A stretch of 64,000 bases of DNA from Viola odorata (lineage: Eukaryota > Streptophyta > Magnoliopsida > Malpighiales > Violaceae). Location: contig OY829539.1 of the NCBI GenBank assembly GCA_963691705.1, positions 44,029,656 to 44,093,655 of the forward strand. Direction: 5' to 3'. Positions within the stretch are counted from its first letter, which is position 1; every line of letters starts with the position of its first letter. Both the position numbers and the translations under genes were made by a program. The notes beneath the pieces are model-generated. The model ran no database searches. It was not told where the DNA came from and was given only the letters and a program-made list of their open reading frames with translations. Positions 44,521 to 56,267 of this stretch are shown here, piece after piece.

Positions 44521-45339
44521 GGGAGCTGCTTACTATTTCCTTCTTATGTTTACTACGGATTTCTTCTTCTTTTGATGATTACTCTTTTCCTCTTCTTTCT
44601 ATTTTTCAATTTCCTATTCCCCACTCTACTCTTCCTACCTTTTGAAAGTCCACTTGATCATTTGAATGCCTATGCATGTGTATCCTTCACTCGGATTGAC
44701 ATTGCAAGTTTGATAGGTGCTATGTATATTGCATTGATTTGACTGTAAACACTTAGCCCAGTATTAGAGTGTAGAGCGCAAACACATATTCTGTGAGGAT
44801 TGCTTATGATTGCAGGTTGTGGGAAAGTCTTATCCTTGAGGTTGTTATCTCTTGGGCAAGATGCAGATACTCATCTAGGCTTGTACCAGGTCTGTGTGTA
44901 TGGTTAAATATGAATGATAGTTTCTTCCTTGCATGGATTATCTTAGCATAGTTTTGATGGGGAAGCTGTTTTGCCTTTGATATGGTGCAATGATTGGGGG
45001 CAAGCATTGGGGTAGTTTGGGGAGTCACTGTGCAACTATACTGCTACCATGCTTCCTGATGTCTCTATGTAATTTCCTTTTCATCAAAAAAGAAAAAAAA
45101 ACTAACGCGCATGCATGGATAAATATTAGTTCGAATTGTCATAATTTACCTTATTTCTTTATTGGTGAAGAATTTATCACCGCAACTGAGGATGAGGTTG
45201 AGATTCCGCATGAGTTAGTCCATTTAGTAGAGTTCGGGGAAGGGGATAGTTCCTCATCAGAAAGACATGCTAGAGATAAACTTGGGGGCAAGTAGTGAAG
45301 AACGGAATGTAGTCAATATTAGAATAACCTTGAACTCTA

Positions 45340-46040
45340 TTTAGAGGAAGAGGTTGATTTCGATCCTCAAGGAGTACGCGGATGTATTAGCATGGTCGTA
45401 CAAAGATATGTTGGGTCTTGACCTTAGTATATGTGAACCCCGCATTCCGTTGATGCTTGAGTCCAAACCGGTGGAACAGAAACTCCTCACCTTACCATCC
45501 AAAGATAAATGACGCAATCGAGGCGGCAAACAAAAGTTTGAATAAGATTATCCGGAAGATGGTGGTCACTTACCTGGATTGGCACGACATGTTGCTTGCG
45601 ATTCATACTTCTACATAAGCGACCACTTATTCTCTAGTTTACGGCATGCAAGTGGTGATTACATTTGAGGTGGAAATTCCCTCTCTCAGAGTCTTGACAA
45701 TGTAATTGGGTCTGAGTAAGGCATGAACAATTGAATCTAATTTCGAAGAAATGGTTGGTGGCCATGTGTCATGCTTAATTGAATAAAAAAGAGAGAGGAA
45801 GAAATAGAAAAAAAAGGATGACAAGAAAGTGAGACATCGCGAGTTCAAAGTTGGAGATTTGGTATTAAAGAAAGTCCTTCCTCATTAGACGGACAATCAA
45901 GAAAAGTGGTCCTCCAAGTATGAAGGTCCATACGTAGTCAAGCACGCCTTCTCAGGAGGGGCTCTAGCACTTACCAATATCTACGGGGAAGATCTACCAA
46001 GACCTGCCGATGTTGTCAAGATATACTTTGCCTAGAAGTA
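45340..46040 (+). pseudogene. Ty3/gypsy pol relic with RT start fused to integrase end
   Basis: The piece at 45345-45510 reads SILKEYADVLAWSYKDMLGL and DLSICEPRIPLMLESKPVEQ, the segment just before gypsy RT. At 45515 it passes to AANKSLNKIIRKMVVTYLDW, then YSLVYGMQVVITFEVEIPSL, REFKVGDLVLKKVLPH and EGPYVVKHAFSGGALALTNI, the C-terminal half of integrase. RT, RNase H and the catalytic integrase core are absent. Stops and small shifts occur throughout. Confidence 0.75.
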
Positions 46041-46319
46041 TACGGGCCATGTATCTCTTCGATCAAAACACATAGGGTCTTATCATGACAAGATGATCTG
46101 ATAGTTAAAATGAGCATTTTTCTAAAACTTGAATATTTAAAATTCTTATCTTGGTCGTTCAGGCAACGAAAGGAAGCATGGTACCAACGGTTACGAGGAA
46201 TAGTTTAATTTAACATTGCCTCACTAATCAATGCAAGTTTTACAAGAATTTGACCTTTGTTTTGCAAGGATATTATTTAATTTTACTTTCATCAACCATG
46301 TTATCAGCATCAAAACTGA

Positions 46320-47010
46320 GCTTCCTAGTGGCATCAACCTCGAGTGGAGCTAAATTTACTTTTTGTCATTAGCATCCCAGTGGAATCATCGTTGAGTGGA
46401 GTTGAATTTACTTTTCCGCATCAACATCCCAGTGGCATCAGCGTCGAGTGGATCTGAATTTACATTTCTGGAAGGTATCCGAGTGGAACCATCAACGTCC
46501 GAGTGGAGTTGTTAGCATCTGAGTGGAGTTGTCGACATTTGAGTAGAGTCATTATTGATCAGCGTCAAAAGGAGCTGAATTTACTTTTCTGTCATCAGCA
46601 TCCTAGTGGCATCATCATCGAGTGGAGCTGAATTTACCTTTCTGTCATCAGCATCCCAGTGGCATCATCGTCCGAGTGGAGCTGAATTTACCTTTCTATC
46701 ATCAACATCCTAGTGGCATCATCGTCCGAGTGGAGCTGAATTTATATTTTTGTAAGACATCAGAGTGGAGTCATCAGTGTCCGAATGGAACTGAATTTGC
46801 AAGCTGTCCAAGTGGAGCCATCAACGTCCGAGTGGAGTTGAATTTACCAACGTCTAGGTGGAGCTAAATTTAATTTTCTGTCATCAGCATCCCAGTGGCA
46901 TCAACTTCTGAGTGGAGCTGAATTTATATTTTTGTAAGACATCTGAGTGGAGTCATTAGAGTCCGAATGGAACTGAATTTGCAAGGTGTCCAAGTGGAGC
47001 CATCAGCTTT
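46320..47010 (+). repeat. Degenerate tandem repeat array (CCGAGTGGAGCTGAATTTAC units)
   Basis: Roughly a dozen irregular units of about 45-60 bp share CAGTGGCATCATCGTC and GAGTGGAGCTGAATTTAC. It lies downstream of the integrase relic, where plant gypsy elements often carry non-coding repeats before the 3' LTR. Confidence 0.75.
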
Positions 47011-48285
47011 GTTTCTACCCGAATTTTGACTTACGTCACAACTTTTTTTTATTTTTTATTGCTTGTCACACTAATAGCCCGCTTTCGTCAAATTTCAATA
47101 TTTTTTATCATGGACTATTTGTTTTAATATTTCACGTCGTTTCACGTCTTTTTAGTTTTTCGTATTTTTCTGGTATTTTTGGTTTTCGTCAATACATTTA
47201 TGTATTTTTACAACCACAATATCTTCCAAGATAGGCCCTAGGTAGTGGAAGAGAGAGTGTTATTTCGAGAGAAGAGATTGTGGATTCCTTAGTATTGAGA
47301 CTGACCGAAGGAGAGCTCTTCAGTGCGCTAGCCAGAAGAGGTTATGTGCAGCACCCAGAAGGCATCAATCAAAGCGCTCCCGCTATCGGTGCGTCATCAG
47401 ACCCAACCCTCCGTACTTGCAATCTTGGAAGAGAAGGATCAACTCAGGTCACGTGAAGAAATTTGAGGGGCTTGTGTATAACTGGATAACTACCGTGCTC
47501 CCGTGGTGGCCTGTAATATATATGTTTATTTTGTTGTTTTTCCGGAAAAAAATGTTACGAAGAAACCCTTTTGTAAGAACTCACGTTCCTTTTTGTAAAT
47601 ATACGGCTTTCTTTGTTATGTCAACGGCTTGTACTTTTCGCACTCCTTAGAATGAGGTTTTAATTAGACTTGTCTAAAAAACAAAAAACAACAAACTATG
47701 TCATTTCTGGTGGGGAAATTGCTGTCGCCACCGAGGATGAGTTTGAGATTCCACGCGGGTTAGCTTAAAATTCAGAGAAAAAGATAAGAAGAGATAAACT
47801 CAGGGGGCAAGCGCTTGAAATAAGTAATCACACTTTACGGGGGGATAAAGCACAAAGGGGAATAATTTGCAACCATGGGCTTTATACGCCATTCCTATAA
47901 ATGCTACAGCTCGTGGCCACGATAGGATAGAGGAGTCCTCCTCCTACTGGGCCCCAGCATTGCTCCCAACTGTGGACTCAAATTTCGAACCATGGCCAAA
48001 TATTTCATTCGGTCACACACAATCATTCCCCGCGAACTCTCTTCGTGTACATGCACGATAGCCATACTACAAATCCAAGACGACCGAGGAATGAATCAAG
48101 GAAGATTTTGGGTTTGTTTCTCATTTGCTGCACGATATGGGGATCCTCTACGTCGAACAGATCTCTTTGCAAATAGTCAACGCATCCGCGGCAAGCACCC
48201 TCCTAACGCGGTTGGTTAACCATCTACACAATATGGATTAAATCCGAAGTCACTTTTCCACCGTATTGAATCCACACAACGGGGG
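47011..48285 (+). other. Non-coding part of the gypsy relic
   Basis: No sound gene. Blocks at 47715-47960 (CGAGGATGAGTTTGAGATTC, ATAGAGGAGTCCTCCTCCTA) are diverged copies of blocks near 45188 and 43275, so this zone repeats earlier parts of the relic. The end at about 48240-48285 leads across the insertion into protease-like coding at 56268. Confidence 0.5.
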
Positions 48286-49462
48286 TGATACGAGCCTGAG
48301 TAGGAGCCCAGCCGCACCTACCGTATCCGTGCCCTTGCCGCCCGCAGGAGCCATCACACGCTCTCGCGCAAGGACACCTACCGCATCCGTGCCCTTACCG
48401 CCCGCCGGAGCCATCACACGCTCTCGCGCAAGGACCCTGCAAGCGAGGCTAAGCTCTCTGATCCATGCGGAGCTAAAGGCCGAAGCCTCACTGGAGTCAG
48501 CCATCCTGCGCGCGCCCCAGCCGCGCCTTGTCTCGCTCGTGTGCGCTGCACCCGAGCCCGCACCGAGGCCACCTTGGGCCAAGTCGGACCTCTAGCCCAA
48601 ACTTTGATGTAAGAAAGATTCTGGCAAGATAGAAGTTATTTATAATTCACCAAGAGAGCCCTTGCCAAGTTTCAGCCCAATCGCACATGGGGTTAGAGAG
48701 AACGCATCACTTCAAAAGTATCATACTGCCAGCGAAAGCCACCCTCGAGCCTTTTGACGAGCGACGAATATTTCCTCGAGCCATCCTCTGACAGTTGTTA
48801 GATACATGTCTTGTGAGTATCCTTTCCAATTTTCATCCAGTTCTACCGAGGTATTTGAGAGAACGCCTTGTTCTTCTTCCACTGCGCAGGAATAAAGCCC
48901 AACGGGCTGCCAACGGATCCGATCTGAGTCTTTGGTCATTCCGACCGACCTTGAACTCGTCCAGATCATTGGCTTGACTTTATTTTAAGTTTTTTGACTT
49001 TATTTATCCAGGTGGATTTTATTTTAGTTAATTAGGAGCGCTTTTAAGTAGTTAAGCGCAAGTAAACTTCTTAATTAGGGTTTTGCGCATCTCTTTTCTT
49101 ATAAAGAGTATGGCGCTGCTATTGTTATTCTTTAGACGTTATTTGATAAACAAAACCAGAAGAGTTTTTCTTCAATTGATCTCCAAGATCCTTGTCCTAC
49201 CTCCGATTTGATAAGCCGCATATAGTTGCAAGTAAAGCACGAAGTCTATCATTCCATTCTTTAGTCTCGTCGGGGTTGTCTAGGTATTGCACCTAGGAGG
49301 GTCCGAGTTCTATTGAAGATCCTTGAAGGATTTCGTCCAGGTTGCCTAAGTATTGCACTTAGGAGGGTTAGAGTTTCCGACGAGTTAGTTTTCCGCATTC
49401 AAATCCTTGTCGCTGAGCAACGATCCAACAATTGGAAGGTTTCCGAATTAGGAACCACATCA
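48286..49462 (+). repeat. 5' LTR of the chromovirus-like element
   Basis: 1,177 bp with TATAAAG at 49100-49106. Its first 310 bp duplicate the coding end of pol found in the 3' LTR. Confidence 0.95.
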
Positions 49463-49464
49463 GC

Positions 49465-49476
49465 TGGTAGCGGAGC
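49465..49476 (+). other. Primer-binding-like site of the chromovirus-like element
   Basis: TGGTAGCGGAGC two bases after the LTR, identical to the site in copia element 1. Confidence 0.6.
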
Positions 49477-50310
49477 AAAGGCTGCTCACCGTATAGGTAT
49501 CTATCCTTTTAATTATTGTTTTCGTTTGTTAAGATTGGTTTTTCTTGTCTTCCTTAGCCAAATCTATACCAATCTTGTTTGTTTTCCCGTTTGTGTTAGT
49601 GAGTCGAAACTAGTAACTAGTTGCGTCTTGTTTAGGTAACAAATCAAACCTTTTGATTTGCTATCTTCTTCGAGTCAGAAAACAGAAAATAAATTCCCAC
49701 AAAGTGTCAGTTTATTTTGTTTCAAGTATTTGCAATTTCTATTTACAAAAAAAAAAAAAAAAACAAAAGAAAGAATACAAATTCGCACAAAAAAACAGAA
49801 CAGAAGCGAAATTCAAAATTTTCAGTGCATTAAAAAAAAATTAGGAACCTTGCGATCTATACAGAATCAAAATCAGCAAGAAAAGAGTGTTCCAACGCAA
49901 CAAGAATCATAGAAAACGGAGTTGTAAATCAAAAGTTATCAAAGAAACAAATTGGACACTTAGTAACCTAGTTCTAAAATAAATCCGAACTAGTTCAAAT
50001 ATCTTGTCTTTCTTTGAGCTCTTGTGATACATGACCTATCTATTCTGTGCTATAATTGATTGATTAGTTGATAAAATAATCCTCAATTATATCCCATCTA
50101 TATTCTTCCCAAGCTTGAGTTTTCTTTGCAAATTATTGGAAGCGTTCCTTGACATTCTTTGAGTCTACGGATCTTGGATTGATTGGAGCAGATTTTTAGA
50201 GTGATTTGTGAGCACATTAGAGTGATTTAAACACGAGGGTTTAAACACGTGAGGGAGTGTTAGATAGGGTAATTTTACGCTTGTTCTTTGTTGGTTGTTT
50301 GTGATTTCAG
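49477..50310 (+). other. Untranslated leader of the chromovirus-like element
   Basis: About 830 bp between primer site and gag with an A-rich tract near 49746. No frame of note. Confidence 0.6.
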
Positions 50311-50892
50311 ATGTCGGACCATTCAGCCAAGAGCACAGGGACGAACGAAGAAATACGCACACTATTGCACAATCTCAACCAGAGATTTGACGCAATAGAC
50401 GCATGGCGAGTAGAAATGGAAAGGGAAAAGGAAGCAGCTGTAAACGCTGCAAAACAGCACCCCACTCAGTTCCACCAAGTCCTAAACCCTAAGGGTTCCC
50501 CGTACGCCTATGGTATGCCACCATCCGGAGATGGATTAAACCCTACTGGCCGAGTCGCTAGGAGGATGACTAGGAATGCACCTCGCGGAGAGGAGGATGA
50601 TCCCGGACCCAATCCCGATGGGTACGAGGAGGGGCCTGAGTATGAGGAGGAGGAGGAAAGACCTAGATATAGGAGACCTCCACCAAGGCAACCTAGGGGA
50701 GAGGCCGGAGGTGAGGAACGCCTAGTAGGAATTAAACTTAAGGTTCTCGCATTCGAAGGGAAAGAAGATCCTGAAGCGTTCTTTACTTGGGAACGCAAGA
50801 TGAGGGCCATTTTCTTGTGCCACAATTACTCAGAGGAGAAGAAGGTTAGGATTGCCTCTATAGAGTTCTTTGGGTATGCTGCCCATTGGTAG
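50311..50892 (+). CDS. Gag N-terminal part of the chromovirus-like element
   Basis: 193 residues. After a coiled N-terminus (IRTLLHNLNQRFDAIDAWRV) and an acidic, Arg/Pro-rich linker comes the start of the gag capsid domain (GIKLKVLAFEGKEDPEAFFT, WERKMRAIFLCHNYSEEKKV). The frame ends at TAG (50890-50892), where homologous gag continues with a Trp-rich segment; coding resumes immediately in the same frame. This single stop splits an otherwise continuous gag-pol. Confidence 0.85.
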   Translation: MSDHSAKSTGTNEEIRTLLHNLNQRFDAIDAWRVEMEREKEAAVNAAKQHPTQFHQVLNPKGSPYAYGMPPSGDGLNPTGRVARRMTRNAPRGEEDDPGPNPDGYEEGPEYEEEEERPRYRRPPPRQPRGEAGGEERLVGIKLKVLAFEGKEDPEAFFTWERKMRAIFLCHNYSEEKKVRIASIEFFGYAAHW

Positions 50893-53800
50893 GATCAGCT
50901 ACACATCACTAGGCAACGAGTAGGCGCGGGTCCAATTGATACTTGGGATGAGATGATTAGGGTTATGAAGGAACGATTTGTTCCCCGATACTTCCACCGA
51001 AGTCTCCATGCAAAATTGCAGACCCTTAACCAAGGATCGAAGAGTGTTAATGAGTACTACAACGAGATGGAGATGGCCATGGCACGAGTGCAATCGGTAG
51101 AGACCGAAGATGCCACCATGGCACGGTTCTTGAGTGGATTGAACAAAGAGATTGCTAATACCGTTGAGGTTATGCAATACCGAACCATCGAGGACCTCCT
51201 TCACCTTGCTATTATGGTGGAGAAACAGAAGAGGTTCCGCAGCCCAAACACCACCCCAATTACTGCCCAAAACCCGAAGCCAACACCTTGGAAGAAACCT
51301 TGGAACAAACCTACCAATTTCACCAAAACACCACCAAAAGTAATACCCCCAAACTACAACCCTAAAGGCCCAAACACCACACCTTTTACACCAAAACCTA
51401 CTGCCCAAAACCCCCAAACCACTGACCGCCAACCATCGCGGGAGATAGTTTGTTTTAAGTGCAATGGTCGTGGCCATATGCAAAGGGAATGCCCGAATCG
51501 GCGTGTTGTTATCATGCGCGATAATGGTGACCTAGACTCCGAGGAGGACCGAGATATGGAGGAAGAAGAGGAGATGGAAGGGGAAGCCGAAGAAGAGAGT
51601 GACGGAGAGGAGCGAATGCCCATATCGACTAATTGTGTTATCAGGCGCAACTTGAGTGTCGCGCAAAAAATAGAAACTTGTGATGAGGAGCAGCGTGACA
51701 ACCTTTTTCACACTCGTTGCATCATAGCAACCAAGGTATGTTCAGTGATTATAGATAATGGCAGTTGTGCTAACTGTGCGAGCACACTTTTGGTTCACAG
51801 GCTTGGCTTGACCGTTGTTAAACACCCAAAGCCGTACACGTTGTCTTGGATGAATGACGGCAACACTTTGAAGGTTACCAAGCAGGTGCTGATCTCGTTT
51901 GCCATAGGGAGATATAAGGACGAGATCCTATTTGATGTAGTGCCTATGCACGCCAGCCACATGTTGTTGGGAAGGCCTTGGCAATTCAACCGAAACGCCA
52001 ACCATGAAGGGCGCACCAACAAGTACCGATTGGAGAAAGATGGTGTCAAGTACACCCTAGCACCACTAAACATGAAAAAGGTCGTGGAGGACCAGCTGTG
52101 GCTTGAAAAATCTAGTGCCGAGTTTGAGTTATCTCGATCAGGGGGAGAGAAAAGAATTGAGGGTGAAAACAGCCCCCGAGAAAAGAGTGAGCTCGGGTTA
52201 GAGAAAAATAAAAGTGAGAAGAGAGTTGCGAATGGGAAAAAGGGGAATAAAAACAACCCGTGTGAAAATAGAGAGCACACGTTAAAATTAAACATATTCG
52301 CAAAAGTGAGGCATGTGAGACAAGCATTGACGGTTCAAAAGTCTTCGGACTCATTTTTTCCTCTCATTCTTCTCCGTTTTAGGTCGTTCGCCTTGAACGC
52401 CGCTAACCCTAACCCTACGGATTCCTTGCTTCCTTGTTTTAAAGCTCTTTTGCAGGAATTTGAGGACGTGTTACCTGAGGAGATGCTGCCAGGACTGCCC
52501 CCAATCCGTGGCATTGAGCACCGCATAGACTTTGTGCCGGGCTCGTCAATACCTAATCGACCAGCGTATCGCAGCAACCCCGAGGAAACCAAGGAGTTGC
52601 AACGCCAAGTGGACGAGCTGCTGTCCAAAGGCTACGTGAGAGAGAGCCTCTCACCGTGTGCTGTTCCTGTCATCCTTGTGCCGAAGAAGGACGGCTCTTG
52701 GAGGATGTGTGTTGACTGCCGCGCAGTCAACAAAATTACGGTAAAGTATCGCCACCCCATCCGACGTTTAGATGACATGTTAGACGAACTTAGTGGTAGC
52801 ATTATGTTCTCTAAAATTGACTTAATGAGTGGGTACCATCAGATTAGGATGCTAGAGGGTGATGAGTGGAAAATGGCATTTAAAACTAAGTACGGACTAT
52901 ACGAGTGGTTAGTCATGCCGTTTGGCTTAACCAATGCGCCAAGCACATTCATGCGTCTAATGAATCATGTTCTTAGGCATTTCATAGGCAGATTCGTAGT
53001 TGTTTACTTTGATGATATATTAGTCTACTCTAAATCTGTTGATGAGCATGTTGCGCATTTAAGAGAAGTTTTCCTAACCTTGCGCCAAGAGAAATTATTT
53101 GCTAAACCTTCGAAATGTTCTTTTGCTTTAGAACAGGTTTCTTTCTTAGGTTTTATTGTAGGCCGAGAGGGCGTGAAGGTTGATGAGGAGAAGATCCGAG
53201 TGATCCGCGAATGGCCAACTCTAAAATCAGCAAGCGATATCCGTTCCTTCCACGGATTAGCAAGCTTTTACAGACGGTTCATTCGTGATTTTAGTTCTTT
53301 GGCCGCACCACTTAATGAACTAACAAAGAAAAATGTTCTTTTCAGGTGGACCGAGACACAGGAGGCTGCTTTCCGAGCGCTCAAGGACCGACTGTCCAAC
53401 GCGTCTGTCCTTGCCTTGCCGGACTTCGACAAGCCCTTTGAGCTCGAGTGCGATGCGAGCGGTATAGGGATAGGAGTCGTGTTGATGCAAGAGAAGCGAG
53501 CCATTGCCTTCTTCAGCGAGAAGCTCAAGGATGCCCAGTTGCGATACCCTACGTATGACAAAGAGTTGTACGCCTTGGTACGCGCGTTTGAGGTTTGGCA
53601 ACATTACCTAATGCCGAGGGAATTCGTGGTACACACGGATCATCTCAGCCTCAAATACCTGAAGGGCCAGAGCAAGCTCAACCGAAGACATGCAGGGTGG
53701 TTGGAGTTTTTAGAAGCTTTTCCATACCACATCAAGTATAAGGAAGGAAAGGACAACGTCGTGGCCGACGCCTTGTCCCGCAGGTATGCTTTGATCTCTT

Positions 53801-55395
53801 CACTATCCGTAAAATTCCTAGGGTTTGCACAGATAATTCCTATGTATGCTGAAGATGCGGATTTTAGTGAAATCTATAAAACCTGTGATGCACAAGCTGA
53901 TGTGAGATATTTTACGCATGATGGATATTTGTTTAGGCAGAAACGCCTATGTATTCCTATTTGTTCCTTGCGTGATTTACTTGTGCATGAGTCGCATAGT
54001 GGCGGTCTCATGCGTCATTTTGGAGTCACTAAAACTTTTGACTTGTTGAAAGTGCATTTTTATTGGCCTAAAATGAAACGTGATGTCATTCGTGTAGTCG
54101 CTAGATGTCTTATTTGCCAAAAAGCCAAATCGCATGCATCTAACCACGGAGCCTATATGCCACTGCCCGTACCATCCCACCCTTGGACCGATGTGTCCAT
54201 GGACTTTGTAGTCGGCTTACCTAAGTCGTGGGACGGCCATGATAGCATCTTTGTTGTAGTCGACCGATTTTCGAAGATGGCACACTTTTTGCCATGTAAA
54301 ACCACACACGACGCATCTAAGGTTGCTAAGATTTATTTTAGGGAGGTAGTCCGCCTCCATGGCATGCCGGTTAGTATTGTAAGTGATCGTGATAGTAAAT
54401 TCTTGAGCCATTTTTGGCGAATTTTGTGGAGCCGCTTAGGGACTAAGTTGTTGTATTCTACATCTTGTCACCCTCAGACGGACGGTCAAACCGAGGTGGT
54501 TAACCGAACGCTAGGGTCACTACTTCGCACATTAGTCACCAAGCACACGTCCAAATGGACGGATCATTTACCCTTTGTAGAATTTGCATATAACCGAGCT
54601 GTTCACTCTACTACAAATTGTTCTCCATTTGAGGTTGTTTATGGTTTTAATCCTCTTACTCCACTTGACTTGACACCTCTACCTTTGAGTGATGTAGCTA
54701 GTTTAGATGGACAGCAGCGTGCGGACCTTGTCCAACAAATGCACGCTAAGGCCAAGCAGAATATTGAGAAGGCTAACGAACGCCTTGTGCGCAAGCGCAA
54801 TGAGGGCCGAAAGATTGTTTCTTTTCAGGTTGGAGATTGGGTGTGGTTACACCTAAGACGTGAGCGTTTCCCTGAGAAGAGACGCGGGAAACTTTCCCTG
54901 CGAGGAGATGGACCATTCCGAGTGGTTGAAAAGATCAACGATAATGCCTATCGTTTGGATCTACCTAGTGAGTATGGTTCAATACATGGTACTTATAATA
55001 TTACTGATTTGCGTCTGTTTGAAACAGGTGATGAAGACGATGCTGACCTGGATTCGAGGACGAATCCATCTGAAGAGGGAGGGGATGATACGAGCCTGAG
55101 TAGGAGCCCAGCCACACCTACCGCATCCGTGCCCTTGCCGCCCGCAGGAGCCATCACACGCTCTCGCGCAAGGACACCTACCGCATCCGTGCCCTTACCG
55201 CCCGCCGGAGCCATCACACGCTCTCGCGCAAGGACCCTGCAAGCGAGGCTAAGCTCTCTGATCCATGCGGAGCTGAAGGCCGAAGCCTCACTGGAGTCAG
55301 CCATCCTGCGCGCGCCCCAGCCGCGCCTTGTCTCGCTCGTGTGCGCTGCACCCGAGCCCGCACCGAGGCCACCTTGGGCCAAGTCGGACCTCTAG
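50893..55395 (+). CDS. Gag C-terminus and Pol of the chromovirus-like element
   Basis: The frame is open for 1,480 codons from Met 50953. In order, numbered from that Met: end of capsid ([18 protein letters not shown]), CCHC knuckle near 165 ([14 protein letters not shown]), protease near 264 ([10 protein letters not shown]), RT with YFDDILVYS near 684, RNase H ([16 protein letters not shown]) near 830, integrase zinc-binding HHCC (VHESHSGG to CLICQKAK) near 1010-1050, catalytic Asp, Asp and Glu near 1083, 1143 and 1180 ([27 protein letters not shown]), then a [19 protein letters not shown] module. No chromodomain is seen. The last 100 residues lie in the 3' LTR and hold a duplicated block with GAITRSRAR. 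All catalytic motifs are present. Confidence 0.92.
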   Translation, partial: DQLHITRQRVGAGPIDTWDEMIRVMKERFVPRYFHRSLHAKLQTLNQGSKSVNEYYNEMEMAMARVQSVETEDATMARFLSGLNKEIANTVEVMQYRTIEDLLHLAIMVEKQKRFRSPNTTPITAQNPKPTPWKKPWNKPTNFTKTPPKVIPPNYNPKGPNTTPFTPKPTAQNPQTTDRQPSREIVCFKCNGRGHMQRECPNRRVVIMRDNGDLDSEEDRDMEEEEEMEGEAEEESDGEERMPISTNCVIRRNLSVAQKIETCDEEQRDNLFHTRCIIATKVCSVIIDNGSCANCASTLLVHRLGLTVVKHPKPYTLSWMNDGNTLKVTKQVLISFAIGRYKDEILFDVVPMHASHMLLGRPWQFNRNANHEGRTNKYRLEKDGVKYTLAPLNMKKVVEDQLWLEKSSAEFELSRSGGEKRIEGENSPREKSELGLEKNKSEKRVANGKKGNKNNPCENREHTLKLNIFAKVRHVRQALTVQKSSDSFFPLILLRFRSFALNAANPNPTDSLLPCFKALLQEFEDVLPEEMLPGLPPIRGIEHRIDFVPGSSIPNRPAYRSNPEETKELQRQVDELLSKGYVRESLSPCAVPVILVPKKDGSWRMCVDCRAVNKITVKYRHPIRRLDDMLDELSGSIMFSKIDLMSGYHQIRMLEGDEWKMAFKTKYGLYEWLVMPFGLTNAPSTFMRLMNHVLRHFIGRFVVVYFDDILVYSKSVDEHVAHLREVFLTLRQEKLFAKPSKCSFALEQVSFLGFIVGREGVKVDEEKIRVIREWPTLKSASDIRSFHGLASFYRRFIRDFSSLAAPLNELTKKNVLFRWTETQEAAFRALKDRLSNASVLALPDFDKPFELECDASGIGIGVVLMQEKRAIAFFSEKLKDAQLRYPTYDKELYALVRAFEVWQHYLMPREFVVHTDHLSLKYLKGQSKLNRRHAGWLEFLEAFPYHIKYKEGKDNVVADALSRRYALISSLSVKFLGFAQIIPMYAEDADFSEIYKTCDAQADVRYFTHDGYLFRQKRLCIPICSLRDLLVHESHSGGLMRHFGVTKTFDLLKVHFYWPKMKRDVIRVVARCLICQKAKSHASNHGAYMPLPVPSHPWTDVSMDFVVGLPKSWDGHDSIFVVVDRFSKMAHFLPCKTTHDASKVAKIYFREVVRLHGMPVSIVSDRDSKFLSHFWRILWSRLGTKLLYSTSCHPQTDGQTEVVNRTLGSLLRTLVTKHTSKWTDHLPFVEFAYNRAVHSTTNCSPFEVVYGFNPLTPLDLTPLPLSDVASLDGQQRADLVQQMHAKAKQNIEKANERLVRKRNEGRKIVSFQVGDWVWLHLRRERFPEKRRGKLSLRGDGPFRVVEKINDNAYRLDLPSEYGSIHGTYNITDLRLFETGDEDDADLDSRTNPSEEGGDDTSLSRSPATPTASVPLPPAGAITRSRARTPTASVPLPPAGAITRSRARTLQARLSSLIHAELKAEASLESAILRAPQPRLVSLVCAAPEPAPRPPWAKSDL

Positions 55396-56262
55396 CCCAA
55401 ACTTTGATGTAAGAAAGATTCTGGCAAGATAGAAGTTATTTATAATTCACCAAGAGAGCCCTTGCCAAGTTTCAGCCCAATCGCACATGGGGTTAGAGAG
55501 AACGCATCACTTCAAAAGTATCATACTGCCAGCGAAAGCCACCCTCGAGCCTTTTGACGAGCGACGAATATTTCCTCGAGCCATCTTCTGACAGTTGTTA
55601 GATACATGTCTTTTGAGTATCCTGTCCAATTTTCATCCGGTTCGCCCAAGGGATTTGAGAGAACACCTTGTTCTTCTTCGACTGCGCAGGAATAAAGCCC
55701 AACGGGCTGCCAACGGATCCTATCTGAGTCTTTGGTCATTCCGACCGACCTTGAACTCGTCCAGATCATTGGCTTGACTTTATTTTAAGTTGTTTGACTT
55801 TATTTATCCAGGTGGATTTTATTTTAGTTAATTAGGAGCGCTTTTAAGTAGTTAAGCGCAAGTAAACTTCTTAATTAGGGTTTTGCGCATCTCTTTTCTT
55901 ATAAAGAGTATGGCGCTGCTATTGTTATTCTTTAGACGTTATTTGATAAACAAAACCAGAAGAGTTTTTCTTCAATTGATCTCCAAGATCCTTGTCCTAC
56001 CTCCGGTTTGATAAGCCGCATATAGTTGCAAGTAAAGCACGAAGTCTATCATTCCATTCTTTAGTCTCGTCGGGGTTGTCTAGGTATTGCACCTAGGAGG
56101 GTCTGAGTTCTATTGAAGATCCTTGAAGGATTTCATCCAGGTTGCCTAAGTATTGCACTTAGGAGGGTTGGAGTTTCCGACGAGTTAGTTTTCCGCATTC
56201 AAATCCTTGTCGCTGAGCAATGATCCAACAATTGGAAGGTTTCCGAATTAGGAACCACATCA
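55086..56262 (+). repeat. 3' LTR of the chromovirus-like element
   Basis: 1,177 bp, preceded by the purine tract GAAGAGGGAGGGGA. TATAAAG at 55900-55906. It encodes the pol C-terminus up to the stop at 55395. Confidence 0.95.
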
Positions 56263-56267
56263 GGGGG

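Larger units (their letters stand above)
42780..48285 (+). mobile_element. Old Ty3/gypsy relic, left part
   Basis: This stretch contains short pieces of gypsy-type coding sequence (45340-46040), a phrase typical of the non-coding parts of plant gypsy elements (GTGGGAGGCAACCCACG near 42979), duplicated blocks and a tandem array. It is interrupted at 48286 by a younger element and resumes at 56268. I could not fix LTRs or the original ends; more than one old element may be mixed here. Confidence 0.5.
48286..56262 (+). mobile_element. Chromovirus-like Ty3/gypsy retrotransposon, nearly intact
   Basis: 7,977 bp, flanked by GGGGG (48281-48285 and 56263-56267). The two LTRs are both 1,177 bp, begin TGATACGAGCCTGAG and end ACCACATCA, and differ at about 20 positions by eye (about 1.7%), so insertion is recent. 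One long gag-pol frame (50311-55395) has a single internal stop. The pol frame runs into the 3' LTR, which together with the style of gag suggests the CRM group. That assignment is inference. Confidence 0.95.

Noticed and set aside
46622..46867. 81-codon frame with repeated ELNLPF
   Set aside because: Translation of the tandem array; no sign of selection or a start context.
46320..47010. Repeat array considered as CRISPR-like
   Set aside because: Units vary in length and sequence, spacers are not unique, and the genome is a plant.
48250..48582. 110-codon minus-strand frame in both LTRs of the chromovirus-like element
   Set aside because: Antisense shadow of the pol C-terminus in the GC-rich LTR start.
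50899..51483. 194-codon minus-strand frame
   Set aside because: Antisense of the gag-pol frame; low-complexity Trp/Val-rich translation.
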